DNA of 64,000 nt from Spirochaetales bacterium (GTDB taxonomy: Bacteria > Spirochaetota > Spirochaetia > UBA9216), in NCBI GenBank assembly GCA_016839055.1, contig JAEKNX010000006.1:245000-308999 (forward strand). The letters run 5' to 3'. The position numbers were made by a program, and so were the translations under genes. This document shows, piece by piece, positions 1 to 7,006 of the stretch. Every line of letters begins with the position of its first letter. The first letter of the stretch is position 1. The notes beneath the pieces are model-generated. The model made no database searches and was not told where the DNA came from. It saw nothing but the letters and a program-made list of their open reading frames with translations.

Positions 1-165
1 ATCCTGCAGGATTGAGGATACCGAGGGATTGGGCAGTCCGTCTTCGGTTGACAGCCGGTTCAGTCTAAACCGGGCTGTGTCATCTGTGAAAACAGGAACC
101 GCTGCCAGGATGGTGAACAGGCCGCCCATCAGGAACATGAGCCGGCGTGAGGGGGTAATCAGCAT
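1..165 (-). CDS. two-component propeller sensor protein, N-terminal fragment (cut by window edge)
   Basis: Reading on the reverse strand from an ATG at 165 gives 55 codons open to the window edge. An in-frame TAG lies 12 nt upstream, so this ATG is the first possible start. The fragment has a hydrophobic leader (MFLMGGLFTILAAVPVF), then FRLNRLSTEDGLPNPSVSSI. That is the usual beginning of a two-component-regulator beta-propeller: the 'dGLs...v..i.qD' repeat seen in periplasmic sensor domains of hybrid histidine kinases and diguanylate cyclases. The output domain lies outside the window, so the enzyme class is unknown. No Shine-Dalgarno is visible; Met10 is an alternative start. Confidence 0.6.
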   Translation of the reverse strand, partial: MLITPSRRLMFLMGGLFTILAAVPVFTDDTARFRLNRLSTEDGLPNPSVSSILQD

Positions 166-251
166 AATTAAAGACTAATGAAAATTGTTACAGCAATCAA
201 TACGAATATTTACTAATATACATATTTAATTTTGATTTTCATTCTTCGTGA

Positions 252-257
252 TATAAT
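252..257 (+). promoter_or_regulatory. -10 box for the hydrogenase-like chemoreceptor
   Basis: A perfect TATAAT at 252-257 lies in the short region between two divergent genes, with a loose TTTTGA 16 bp upstream (230-235). It would give a leader of about 45 nt before the ATG at 310. The -35 match is weak. Confidence 0.4.
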
Positions 258-309
258 GGTCGATAATAATAAAAATGCAATATTATACGTTCATTGTTAT
301 GGAGAGTTT

Positions 310-2391
310 ATGAAAAATCTTGTGGAAATTATTAGAATAGATGAGAAGAAATGTAATAACTGTCACAAGTGTATATCCGTATGCCCGGTAAAATTCTGTA
401 TCGACGGAAGCGGGGATACTGTTGTCGTTAATCACAATCTTTGTATCGGCTGCGGAAGCTGTATCGATGCATGCAGTAGTAATGCGAGAACATTTATTGA
501 TGATACTGAAGCTGCCTTTACAGCCCTTGATAATAGAGAAAAACTGATAGTAATATCGGCTCCCGCCCTTGTTAGTAATTTCAATACAAATTATAAAAAT
601 CTGATAGGATGGCTTAAGAGTCGCGGCGTGGCCGCTGTTTTTGACGTGAGCTTCGGTGCCGAGCTTACAGTGAGATCATACCTTGAGCATGTTAAGACTA
701 ATAAGCCGAAATGTGTTATTGCCCAGCCCTGTCCGGCCATCGTCTCTTATATCGAGATCTATAAACCGGAACTGCTTAATATTCTTGCCCCCGCGGACAG
801 TCCGATGCTTCATACCGCAAAAATGATCAGGGAGTTTTACCCCCAGTATAAGAACCATAAATTAATTGTCCTCTCACCCTGTATTGCCAAGAGGCGTGAG
901 TTCGCTGACACAGGTATATGTGACTATAATGTGACCCTGGCCGGACTAAGCAGAAGGATAGAAGAGGATGGAATTAATCTTGATAGATTTGAGCCTGCGG
1001 GTTTTGACAATCCTCCTGCAGAACGGGCAGCGCTTTTCTCTTCTCCCGGCGGATTAATGAAGACCGTAATGCGTGAAAATCCCGCGGCCGGGGAGCTGAT
1101 AAGAAAGATTGAAGGCCCATCGGAAATATACGAATATCTGGATACTCTTTCGGAATCCGTAAGAAAGGGAGTTAGTCCGCTGATTGTCGACTGTCTAAAC
1201 TGTTCGAAGGGCTGCAACGGAGGAACCGGCACATTAAGCAGGGAAAGTTCCATTGATGAGCTGGAATTCTATATCTCAAAGCGGACCGAAGAGATGAAGT
1301 TGAAATACCGGAAACCGCTCTCGGTGAAAACTTCCAAGCGCAAATTAAACCGAGTGCTCGATAAGTACTGGAGGGCAGGTCTTTACGGAAGGACTTATCA
1401 GAACCGGGCTGAGAATAATACAATCAGGACACCCTCAAAAATGGAGATTGAAAAGATCTACACCGACATGCTCAAGGATACCGAAGCCGACTATCTGAAT
1501 TGCGCGGCCTGTGGCTATAATTCCTGTGAGAGGATGGCAGTGGCTATTTTTAACGGCCTTAATAAAAAAGAAAACTGTCATCGCTATAAACATCGAATGG
1601 TCGAGATTGAGAAGAATGTTATTGATTCAATGAATCAGAAACTCGGAGACAGGATATCAGGATGCAAAGATCTTATCTTAACGGTTCAGGACTCACTAAA
1701 GATTGTTGATTCAAATATGCTGGAACAAAGCGGTTCACTCGAAGAATCCTCAGGTTCGGTAAAACAGATGATTGATTCATTCAGTATTATCTCGGAAAGT
1801 TTTATGAAACAGAACTCTAATCTTAAGACCCTGATAGTGAAAGCCCGTGATGGAGAATATGAGCTCAAGGGCAGTTCCGGCGCTATTAAGAAGATTACTT
1901 CAGGAATAAGCAGAATAGGCGAGATGGTAGGAATGATCGATGATATATCCCAGCGGACAAACCTCCTTTCGATGAACGCGGCGATAGAGGCCGCTCATGC
2001 GGGAAGTTCAGGGAAGGGATTCGCGGTTGTTGCCCAGGAGATTAAGAAGCTTGCCGAGAATACAGCGGCGAAGGCGAAGGAAGTTGGTGAAACCCTCAAT
2101 GGAATAATCTCCGAAGCCGGCACCACCAGCAGCAGTTCGGAACTTACAACAAGAGTTATTCTGGAAATAATCAGTGAAATTCATAAGCTGACAACGGATG
2201 TAAACAAGCTGGCTATCGATGTTGAGGGAATGGTTTTGGGAAGCAGCTCTATTATTTCATCTATAGATGTCCTCAAATCGGATAACCGAAAAGTTCTTGA
2301 CTCGGCTGCCGAGATTGGAGTACATATAAACCAGCTTGACAGTAATATGCAGGAGCTGATTACAATTGCATCAGGCTATGAGGAGAATTAA
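310..2391 (+). CDS. cytoplasmic chemoreceptor with ferredoxin and [FeFe]-hydrogenase-like sensor domains
   Basis: A 693-aa protein. An earlier in-frame ATG at 232 exists, but the ATG at 310 follows GGAG at 301-304 and is preferred. Domains in order: a 2x[4Fe-4S] ferredoxin ([12 protein letters not shown] and [11 protein letters not shown], residues about 15-55); an iron-hydrogenase large-subunit domain with modified H-cluster loops ([32 protein letters not shown], residues about 80-340); a CAACGYNSC Fe-S domain (about 400-440); and a methyl-accepting chemotaxis signalling domain ([18 protein letters not shown] near residue 550). There is no membrane segment or HAMP domain, so it should be cytoplasmic. 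The first loop has Pro where catalytic enzymes have the proton-transfer Cys, as in sensory (HydS/HsfB-like) relatives. Inferred role: H2 or redox sensing feeding chemotaxis. lspA follows 29 bp downstream. Confidence 0.8.
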   Translation: MKNLVEIIRIDEKKCNNCHKCISVCPVKFCIDGSGDTVVVNHNLCIGCGSCIDACSSNARTFIDDTEAAFTALDNREKLIVISAPALVSNFNTNYKNLIGWLKSRGVAAVFDVSFGAELTVRSYLEHVKTNKPKCVIAQPCPAIVSYIEIYKPELLNILAPADSPMLHTAKMIREFYPQYKNHKLIVLSPCIAKRREFADTGICDYNVTLAGLSRRIEEDGINLDRFEPAGFDNPPAERAALFSSPGGLMKTVMRENPAAGELIRKIEGPSEIYEYLDTLSESVRKGVSPLIVDCLNCSKGCNGGTGTLSRESSIDELEFYISKRTEEMKLKYRKPLSVKTSKRKLNRVLDKYWRAGLYGRTYQNRAENNTIRTPSKMEIEKIYTDMLKDTEADYLNCAACGYNSCERMAVAIFNGLNKKENCHRYKHRMVEIEKNVIDSMNQKLGDRISGCKDLILTVQDSLKIVDSNMLEQSGSLEESSGSVKQMIDSFSIISESFMKQNSNLKTLIVKARDGEYELKGSSGAIKKITSGISRIGEMVGMIDDISQRTNLLSMNAAIEAAHAGSSGKGFAVVAQEIKKLAENTAAKAKEVGETLNGIISEAGTTSSSSELTTRVILEIISEIHKLTTDVNKLAIDVEGMVLGSSSIISSIDVLKSDNRKVLDSAAEIGVHINQLDSNMQELITIASGYEEN

Positions 2392-2420
2392 TATTGAAAA
2401 CAAAAAAAGGAGGCCGCTCA

Positions 2421-2957
2421 ATGAGAAGCAACTCTGACGGCAGGCGGCCGGTTATAAAAGGCTTTTCTCTTCTTGTAATTGTTTTCTTTATTGCATCACT
2501 GAACTTTACTCTCGACAGGCTTTCTAAAAATTATGCGGTAGAGCATATCAAAGGGCAGGGGACTATTCAGGTTGTAGGTAATATTTTCATTCTTCATTAT
2601 GCCGAGAATGACGGAGCCTTCCTCGGTTTCGGGGGGGGGCTTCCAAAACCCCTTAAAACATTTCTATTGATTCTTCTCCCGGTTGTGCTTATAGTCGCGT
2701 CAACAATTTATACCGCCTTCAGCGGCAGTCTTCCGCCCGGTCAGATAGTCTGTCTATCTTCAATAATCGGAGGCGGTGCCGGCAACCTCTTTGATCGTAT
2801 TTTCAACGACGGCACGGTGATAGATTTTCTTAATTTCGGAATAGGAGGTCTGCGGACTGGAATTTTAAATGTGGCCGACCTGTCGGTGACATTCGGTGCT
2901 GTTCTTCTGATTATCCTGCAGCTAAGGCAGTCAAAGGCCCAGGCCGCAGGAGATTAA
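2421..2957 (+). CDS. lspA: lipoprotein signal peptidase (signal peptidase II)
   Basis: A 178-aa polytopic inner-membrane aspartyl protease that removes signal peptides from prolipoproteins after lipidation. The two signature regions are present: GNLFDRIFNDGTVIDF with the first catalytic Asp and NVADLSVTFG with the second. Four hydrophobic segments are visible. The ATG at 2421 is chosen because AAGGAGG lies 7 nt upstream; a TTG at 2394 would add nine residues but lacks a ribosome site. The gene probably shares a transcript with the upstream chemoreceptor. A run of nine G at 2631-2639 encodes Gly-Gly-Gly in the first periplasmic loop; one slipped base there would destroy the reading frame. Many lipoprotein substrates occur in this window. 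Confidence 0.95.
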   Translation: MRSNSDGRRPVIKGFSLLVIVFFIASLNFTLDRLSKNYAVEHIKGQGTIQVVGNIFILHYAENDGAFLGFGGGLPKPLKTFLLILLPVVLIVASTIYTAFSGSLPPGQIVCLSSIIGGGAGNLFDRIFNDGTVIDFLNFGIGGLRTGILNVADLSVTFGAVLLIILQLRQSKAQAAGD

Positions 2958-2968
2958 ATCAGATTAAA

Positions 2969-4252
2969 TTAGGTTAATTCTTTTGAAATGGTTATTGCCG
3001 CTATGGTGCCGTCGGCGACCGCGGTAGTAATCTGTCTGAAAGCCTTTGTTCTGACATCACCCGCGGCAAAGACTCCCGGGATGTTTGTTTGCATATTTTC
3101 ACCGGTTTTAAGATATCCCCATTGATCAAGTTCCATTTCATCATTGAACATTTCCAGATTAGGGATGAAGCCGACGAAGACGAATATTCCGTTTGTTCTG
3201 ATCTCTGTTGTTTCACCGGTCTTGAGATTCTCTACAACAACACCCATGTCCATGTTTCCGTATTTTTTAAACTCACGGGGCTCATGTTCGAACATGAACT
3301 TGATCTTTTTGTCTGCGAAAATTTTCTTCTGGGCTTCCTTGTTTGCCTGCAGGGTGTCGAACTGGTGGACTATTGTAATCTTGCTTGCAAATTTGGACAG
3401 AAAGAGTGATTCCTCGATGGACGAGTTTCCTCCGCCTATGACTACAATTTCCTTGTCATCATAGTATTTTCCGTCACAGGTCGCGCAGTAGCTTATTCCC
3501 TGCCCCTGGTATTCTTTTTCTCCCGGGACATTGAGAGGTCTGGGTCTTGAGCCGGTGGCGATTACAATCTTCTTTGCTTCAATAGTCTCGAAACCGTCAA
3601 CAAGAATACTTTTGTTTTTTAGATCAATCTTCGATACTTCGACCGCGGATCTGAACTCAACGCCGTTGGCCTTTGCCTGTTCTCCCATGAAGTGACTAAG
3701 CATGAATCCCGGCTGAGGTTCAATAAAGCCCGGATAGTTGGAAACCTGATGGGTTGTCGCTACATAGCCGCCGGGCAGGGCTGTATCAATTAGTATAGTA
3801 TTAAGGTGAGCCTGTGCAAGGTATATTCCCGCGGTGAGCCCTGCCGGACCACCGCCGAGGACGGCGACGTCACAGTTTGTAACAACCGGTTTGATGCTGC
3901 CGTGAATTTCTGCCGCCCTGTCTTCGGGAATCAGGGCGTCGAGTCCCTTCATTATTTCCGAGCGCTTGATTCCTCCGCTGAGCTTAGGGCCCGAAAGTCT
4001 GCCGTCCTGGTAGAACAGAAGGGTTGGAGAACTCGAAACATCAAGTTCTGCCGCGAGGTCACGGTTTCCCTGTCTGAATATTTTTACGAATGTTATGTCA
4101 TCACCGTAAAGGGTACTGAGACTCTCATATTTAGAGGCCAGAGCCTCGCATGGCGGACATTCGGTTGAGTAGAAATCTACAACCGCCCTCTTTTTGCCGA
4201 GGACTTCCTTCTTGAATTCTGATGCCTGTATTTCCTTGATTTTCCCTGCCAT
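2969..4252 (-). CDS. thioredoxin-thioredoxin reductase fusion
   Basis: A 427-aa protein. An N-terminal thioredoxin domain (residues 1 to about 105, active site STECPPCEA) is joined to a complete low-molecular-weight thioredoxin reductase: FAD motif GGGPAGLTAGIY, redox-active CATC, NADPH motif GGGNSSIEE, and the C-terminal FAD motif GVFAAGDVR. It moves electrons from NADPH through FAD to its own or a partner thioredoxin. The start at 4252 is preferred over 4300 because AAGGAG sits just upstream; the longer version would also overlap the radical SAM gene. Thioredoxin is at the N-terminus, the opposite order to the known Mycobacterium leprae fusion. It is the last gene of the MarR-methyltransferase-peptide-radical SAM operon, 25 bp after the radical SAM gene, so it may supply thiol reductant to that pathway. 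Confidence 0.9.
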   Translation of the reverse strand: MAGKIKEIQASEFKKEVLGKKRAVVDFYSTECPPCEALASKYESLSTLYGDDITFVKIFRQGNRDLAAELDVSSSPTLLFYQDGRLSGPKLSGGIKRSEIMKGLDALIPEDRAAEIHGSIKPVVTNCDVAVLGGGPAGLTAGIYLAQAHLNTILIDTALPGGYVATTHQVSNYPGFIEPQPGFMLSHFMGEQAKANGVEFRSAVEVSKIDLKNKSILVDGFETIEAKKIVIATGSRPRPLNVPGEKEYQGQGISYCATCDGKYYDDKEIVVIGGGNSSIEESLFLSKFASKITIVHQFDTLQANKEAQKKIFADKKIKFMFEHEPREFKKYGNMDMGVVVENLKTGETTEIRTNGIFVFVGFIPNLEMFNDEMELDQWGYLKTGENMQTNIPGVFAAGDVRTKAFRQITTAVADGTIAAITISKELT

Positions 4253-4277
4253 TCTGTTCTCCTTTTTGTTAATATGA

Positions 4278-5606
4278 TTATTCTTCCGAGGCGGAATCAT
4301 TGCCGAAGTAGATCGGCAGACCGAGTGATATTAGATCCTTGACCGGCCTGCAGTCCGGAGACAAGATTGTTCCGTTTTTATTTTTGGCCGCAGATCCGCA
4401 TCCGCCCCCGCATGTAAGCTGCAGCTCACAGTTTCGGCATTCAGGGATTGAGGTTACGTCCCGGTCCTGCCAGCAGCTGACGGCTTCGCTGTTCAGAGTT
4501 TTCTCAGGATAAAAAGTACCGAGCTCTTCTCCATCTTTTCCAACGGTCGCAGTGCATGAGAATATCCTGCCGCTGTAGTCAAAGGCCCATTCGGACTTAC
4601 AGCCCGGGCATGAGTCAAAGAGGGGCGAGGGCATTTCTCCCTTATCGAAGAGGAATCTGGAAATTGAAAATGCCGGCCGGTGAAACTCCATTATATCAGG
4701 ATTCTTCTGTATCAGATGGTAGAGATCCTGATACATCGATATCCTGTCGTAGAGGCGTCCTGAATTAGCCTGACAGTAGTGAAGCTCATAGTTTCGGCCT
4801 AGCTGAGTCTTGAAAATGGGGTTTTTAGTCCAGCCTTTTTCGATGGCAAAGTTTGCGAGTTCAGGAAGATGAGGCATATTCTCCTTGTCCATCACGGCTC
4901 TGAGGTTGACCGGTATTCCCTCTGCAAGGGTGGCGTCTATGCCCGAGACTACCTCGGTAAAGGTTCCCTTTCCGCCATGAAGCATTCTTCTGCTGTCATG
5001 AATTTTCTCGGGTCCGTCGAGAGTTATCTGAACTTCTCTGACCGATGCAGTCTTTAGAAGAGGAATGTACTCAACAAGCGAATAGGCATTCGTGACAAAG
5101 GCCAGTGAAAGGCCGCGCTTGTTCGCCTCGATGATTATCTTCTGAATTTTTCTGCGGTGCTGTTCTCCGGGAAGCAGGGGTTCTCCTCCGAAAACGGTGA
5201 TGTATTTTCTCCGTCCGGCGAATTCTGTATCTATATATTTAAAAAAGCTATCTATTACTTCATCATGATCTATTTTTGGCTCATGGCTGTATCCTTCTTG
5301 ATAGCAGTAAGAGCAATTGAAGTTACAGCTGTAGGTCGGCACATAGAAAAGCTGGATCTCCTCCTTGTCCCGTTCGTCGACGAAGTCGAGGTATGCCGCT
5401 CTGTAGATTTTCTGTTCCTCGGCGGGATCTACGAGGTATCCTTTTTCGGTCAGTTCATTTTCATCGGGATATCTGCCGTCTTTAATTGCATCGGCGGCTT
5501 CGGCTGATATTATATCAGCATTTCGGCTGAGCGGATTGACTATGAAAAAGTCATCAGAGTCTTCAATTTTGGATATAATATTATGTTTTGATAGCTTTAA
5601 TTCCAT
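4278..5606 (-). CDS. radical SAM/SPASM peptide maturase-like enzyme
   Basis: A 442-aa protein. Layout: an N-terminal region of about 90 residues that could serve as a peptide-recognition domain; a radical SAM core whose CNFNCSYC (about residue 93) ligates the SAM-binding [4Fe-4S] cluster, followed by FGGEPL; and a C-terminal Cys-rich SPASM region (CPGCKSEW, FSCTA, PECRNCELQLTCGGGCG, SPDCRP) that should bind auxiliary Fe-S clusters. This plan is typical of enzymes that crosslink or otherwise modify ribosomal peptides, for example by sactionine or ranthipeptide thioether bonds. AGAGGAA precedes the ATG. A 31-codon Cys-containing peptide gene lies 73 bp upstream in the same operon and is the obvious substrate candidate. 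The actual modification cannot be read from the sequence. Sulfatase-maturase activity is unlikely, as no sulfatase gene is nearby. Confidence 0.85.
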   Translation of the reverse strand: MELKLSKHNIISKIEDSDDFFIVNPLSRNADIISAEAADAIKDGRYPDENELTEKGYLVDPAEEQKIYRAAYLDFVDERDKEEIQLFYVPTYSCNFNCSYCYQEGYSHEPKIDHDEVIDSFFKYIDTEFAGRRKYITVFGGEPLLPGEQHRRKIQKIIIEANKRGLSLAFVTNAYSLVEYIPLLKTASVREVQITLDGPEKIHDSRRMLHGGKGTFTEVVSGIDATLAEGIPVNLRAVMDKENMPHLPELANFAIEKGWTKNPIFKTQLGRNYELHYCQANSGRLYDRISMYQDLYHLIQKNPDIMEFHRPAFSISRFLFDKGEMPSPLFDSCPGCKSEWAFDYSGRIFSCTATVGKDGEELGTFYPEKTLNSEAVSCWQDRDVTSIPECRNCELQLTCGGGCGSAAKNKNGTILSPDCRPVKDLISLGLPIYFGNDSASEE

Positions 5607-5646
5607 CTGTTCCTCTTGTTTTAAGCATTAGATGATCATTGAAAGA

Positions 5647-5671
5647 TCCGGGCCTGAACTCCAGGCCCGGA
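5647..5671 (-). terminator. strong hairpin between peptide gene and maturase gene
   Basis: A perfect 10-bp inverted repeat (TCCGGGCCTG / CAGGCCCGGA) with a 5-nt loop lies just after the stop codon of the 31-residue peptide gene and before the radical SAM gene. There is no long T run, so it is more likely a partial terminator or RNA-stability element that would leave the short peptide mRNA more abundant than the downstream enzyme mRNA. Confidence 0.6.
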
Positions 5672-5679
5672 AACGGAAA

Positions 5680-5775
5680 TTAATCGTGACAACCTGCCAC
5701 AACCTTGGAGAGTTTGGCGCAGCACTGTGCAACAGTTGTGCCTGACTCCGGTTTCTTCTTGATAAGTGACTTCAT
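5680..5775 (-). CDS. 31-residue Cys-containing peptide, candidate RiPP precursor
   Basis: ATG at 5775 with AAGGAGAG 5 nt upstream, 31 codons, then TAA. The N-terminal part is a basic leader (MKSLIKKKPESG) and the C-terminal part is TTVAQCCAKLSKVVAGCHD, with adjacent Cys18-Cys19 and Cys29 close to the C-terminus. The layout of a KKP-type leader, a TTV.A element and a short Cys-bearing tail resembles substrates of radical SAM/SPASM maturases. The gene sits between a methyltransferase gene (16 bp upstream) and the radical SAM gene, and is followed by a strong hairpin. It is not a known named family to me. The assignment rests on a good ribosome site, operon position and composition. It could also be a small thiol carrier or metal-binding peptide. 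Confidence 0.7.
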   Translation of the reverse strand: MKSLIKKKPESGTTVAQCCAKLSKVVAGCHD

Positions 5776-5791
5776 TCGTCTCTCCTTATAA

Positions 5792-6454
5792 TTAGCTGCA
5801 GCAGCAACCGCCCGGTTTATAGCCGAGGATTGTCCAGCTGCTAACTTCAATTTTACCCTTGGGATAGGGGGTGCTTTCTTCCAGTACCTCAACGGTTTTG
5901 AAACCTGAATTATCAAGCTGTTCCAGGTAGGCTTCGCGAGTTACCGATCCGGCCCAGCATTCAGCGACTGCTTCAGGATCGTTTTTGTATTCTTCCGGCA
6001 CGGGAATGCTTGAATAGATATCGCTGACGACGAAACGTCCGCCTTTTTTCAATATTCTGTAGACCTCATTCCAGACATTCTGTTTGTTCTCGGCATGGTT
6101 GATTACGCAGTTTGAGATAACAAGATCGGCACATCCGGATTCAAGCGGCATATTCTCGAGATCTGCCTTAAGGAATTTCACATTCTCAATTTTCAGCCTT
6201 GCGGCCGTTTTTTCCGCTTTCTCTATCATCCCGTCTGAAAGATCGAGGCCGTAAATCATTCCCTCCGGCCCTACTTCCTCGGCCAGTCTCATTGCGTCGG
6301 TTCCGCGGCCGCTGCCGAGGTCGACACATACTTCACCCGAGGCGGCCTTGCTGTGGGCAGCTGCTCCTCCGCAGGACAGGCAGCAGCTTGTCTCTGCCAG
6401 ATCGGTGTATCTGATATTAATCGCGCTTTTTATTTCCGGTTTCGGCATGTTCAT
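5792..6454 (-). CDS. ArsM-like SAM-dependent methyltransferase
   Basis: A 220-aa class I methyltransferase. SAM motif I is VDLGSGRGTDAMRLA, followed by GLDLSDGMIEKA and ADLENMPLESGCADLVISNCVIN. The Cys in SNCVIN and the Cys in ECWAGSV occupy the places of arsenic-binding cysteines in ArsM arsenite methyltransferases, and the N-terminal CCLSCGG also resembles ArsM. The protein ends in GGCCCS and is shorter than typical ArsM (about 260-280 aa), so the C-terminal domain is reduced. ATG 6454 with AGGAG upstream is preferred; TTG 6457 and ATG 6448 are alternatives. It starts 7 nt after the MarR gene and belongs to the peptide/radical SAM operon. Arsenite, another thiol-bound metalloid, or the peptide itself are possible substrates; the sequence does not decide. 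Confidence 0.75.
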   Translation of the reverse strand: MNMPKPEIKSAINIRYTDLAETSCCLSCGGAAAHSKAASGEVCVDLGSGRGTDAMRLAEEVGPEGMIYGLDLSDGMIEKAEKTAARLKIENVKFLKADLENMPLESGCADLVISNCVINHAENKQNVWNEVYRILKKGGRFVVSDIYSSIPVPEEYKNDPEAVAECWAGSVTREAYLEQLDNSGFKTVEVLEESTPYPKGKIEVSSWTILGYKPGGCCCS

Positions 6455-6461
6455 CAAGCTC

Positions 6462-6857
6462 CTATATTTTATTCAGAAGTATTTTAAGTCCGCTTATGAC
6501 TGTCTCTTTCTCTTCTTCTGAAAGTTTTGCGATGAGTTCATTCTCACAGCGTAATTTCTCTTTGTTAAGACCTTCAACGCATTTACGGCCGTTCTCCGTC
6601 AGGTTTAGATTGATTATTCTTCTGTCGTTTTCATCACGATTTATTGAAATTAGTCCTTTTAAGGTCAGCCCGGATATTACCCTGCTGCTTCGGGACGGAG
6701 ACAGGCCGGATATTTCAGATAGACCCCTGGATGATATAGCACTGTCCTCCGCTATAGCTGTGAGAAATGTAAGTTCTCTGCCGTGTAGATTCATCGTTTC
6801 TCCGATTACATCATCAAATCTGCAGCGCTGTTTCACCTCGAGTAATAGATCTATCAC
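6462..6857 (-). CDS. MarR-family transcriptional regulator
   Basis: A 131-aa winged-helix regulator. Core: ISSRGLSEISGLSPSRSSRVISGLTLKGLISINRDENDRRIINLNLT, which covers the recognition helix and the Asp-Arg beta-wing typical of MarR proteins, flanked by dimerisation helices. It starts at GTG with GGAGAG upstream; a nearby ATG runs straight into a stop. It is the first gene of the operon, directly behind a strong promoter that overlaps a perfect 16-bp palindrome, so it is probably an autorepressor of the methyltransferase, peptide, radical SAM and thioredoxin genes. The ligand is unknown. Cys12 and Cys residues near the C-terminal helix could allow thiol or metalloid sensing; this is speculative. 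Confidence 0.85.
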   Translation of the reverse strand: MIDLLLEVKQRCRFDDVIGETMNLHGRELTFLTAIAEDSAISSRGLSEISGLSPSRSSRVISGLTLKGLISINRDENDRRIINLNLTENGRKCVEGLNKEKLRCENELIAKLSEEEKETVISGLKILLNKI

Positions 6858-6900
6858 TTATCTCTCCATGTCGTTGCGCGGGGCAAAAGTTGCTATGCGC

Positions 6901-6916
6901 AATTAAATATTTAATT
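6901..6916. promoter_or_regulatory. 16-bp palindrome, probable MarR operator
   Basis: AATTAAATATTTAATT is a perfect palindrome placed immediately downstream of the -10 box, across the expected transcription start of the marR operon. Its size and place fit a MarR dimer operator. AT-richness raises the chance of a random palindrome, so the location matters more than the symmetry. Confidence 0.55.
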
Positions 6917-6945
6917 AATATATACCGAATAAACAATATAGTCAA
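6917..6945 (-). promoter_or_regulatory. promoter of the MarR/methyltransferase/peptide/radical SAM operon
   Basis: Reverse strand: -35 TTGACT (6945-6940), 17-bp spacer, -10 TATATT (6922-6917). Predicted start near 6910, inside the 16-bp palindrome. This is among the best sigma-70-type matches in the window. Confidence 0.7.
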
Positions 6946-6971
6946 TCTTTTTTTTACAATCTTCAGGTCAG

Positions 6972-7000
6972 TTGAATAGTCCCGTATTTACCATTAGTAT
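6972..7000 (+). promoter_or_regulatory. promoter of srkA-like gene, probably giving a leaderless mRNA
   Basis: -35 TTGAAT (6972-6977), 17-bp spacer, -10 TAGTAT (6995-7000). The -10 ends 6 nt before the ATG at 7007, which has no Shine-Dalgarno, so transcription should begin at or next to the start codon. Confidence 0.5.
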
Positions 7001-7006
7001 GCAGAG

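Noticed and set aside
310..1260. Catalytic [FeFe] hydrogenase
   Set aside because: H-cluster loop 1 is altered (QPCP instead of SCCP) and the chain ends in a chemotaxis domain, so a sensor is the better call.
4278..6454. ArsM/ArsS arsenosugar pathway
   Set aside because: The radical SAM protein is longer than ArsS and has a SPASM tail rather than the ArsS Cys-rich domain, and a peptide gene lies between the two. Arsenic chemistry is still possible but not this known pathway.
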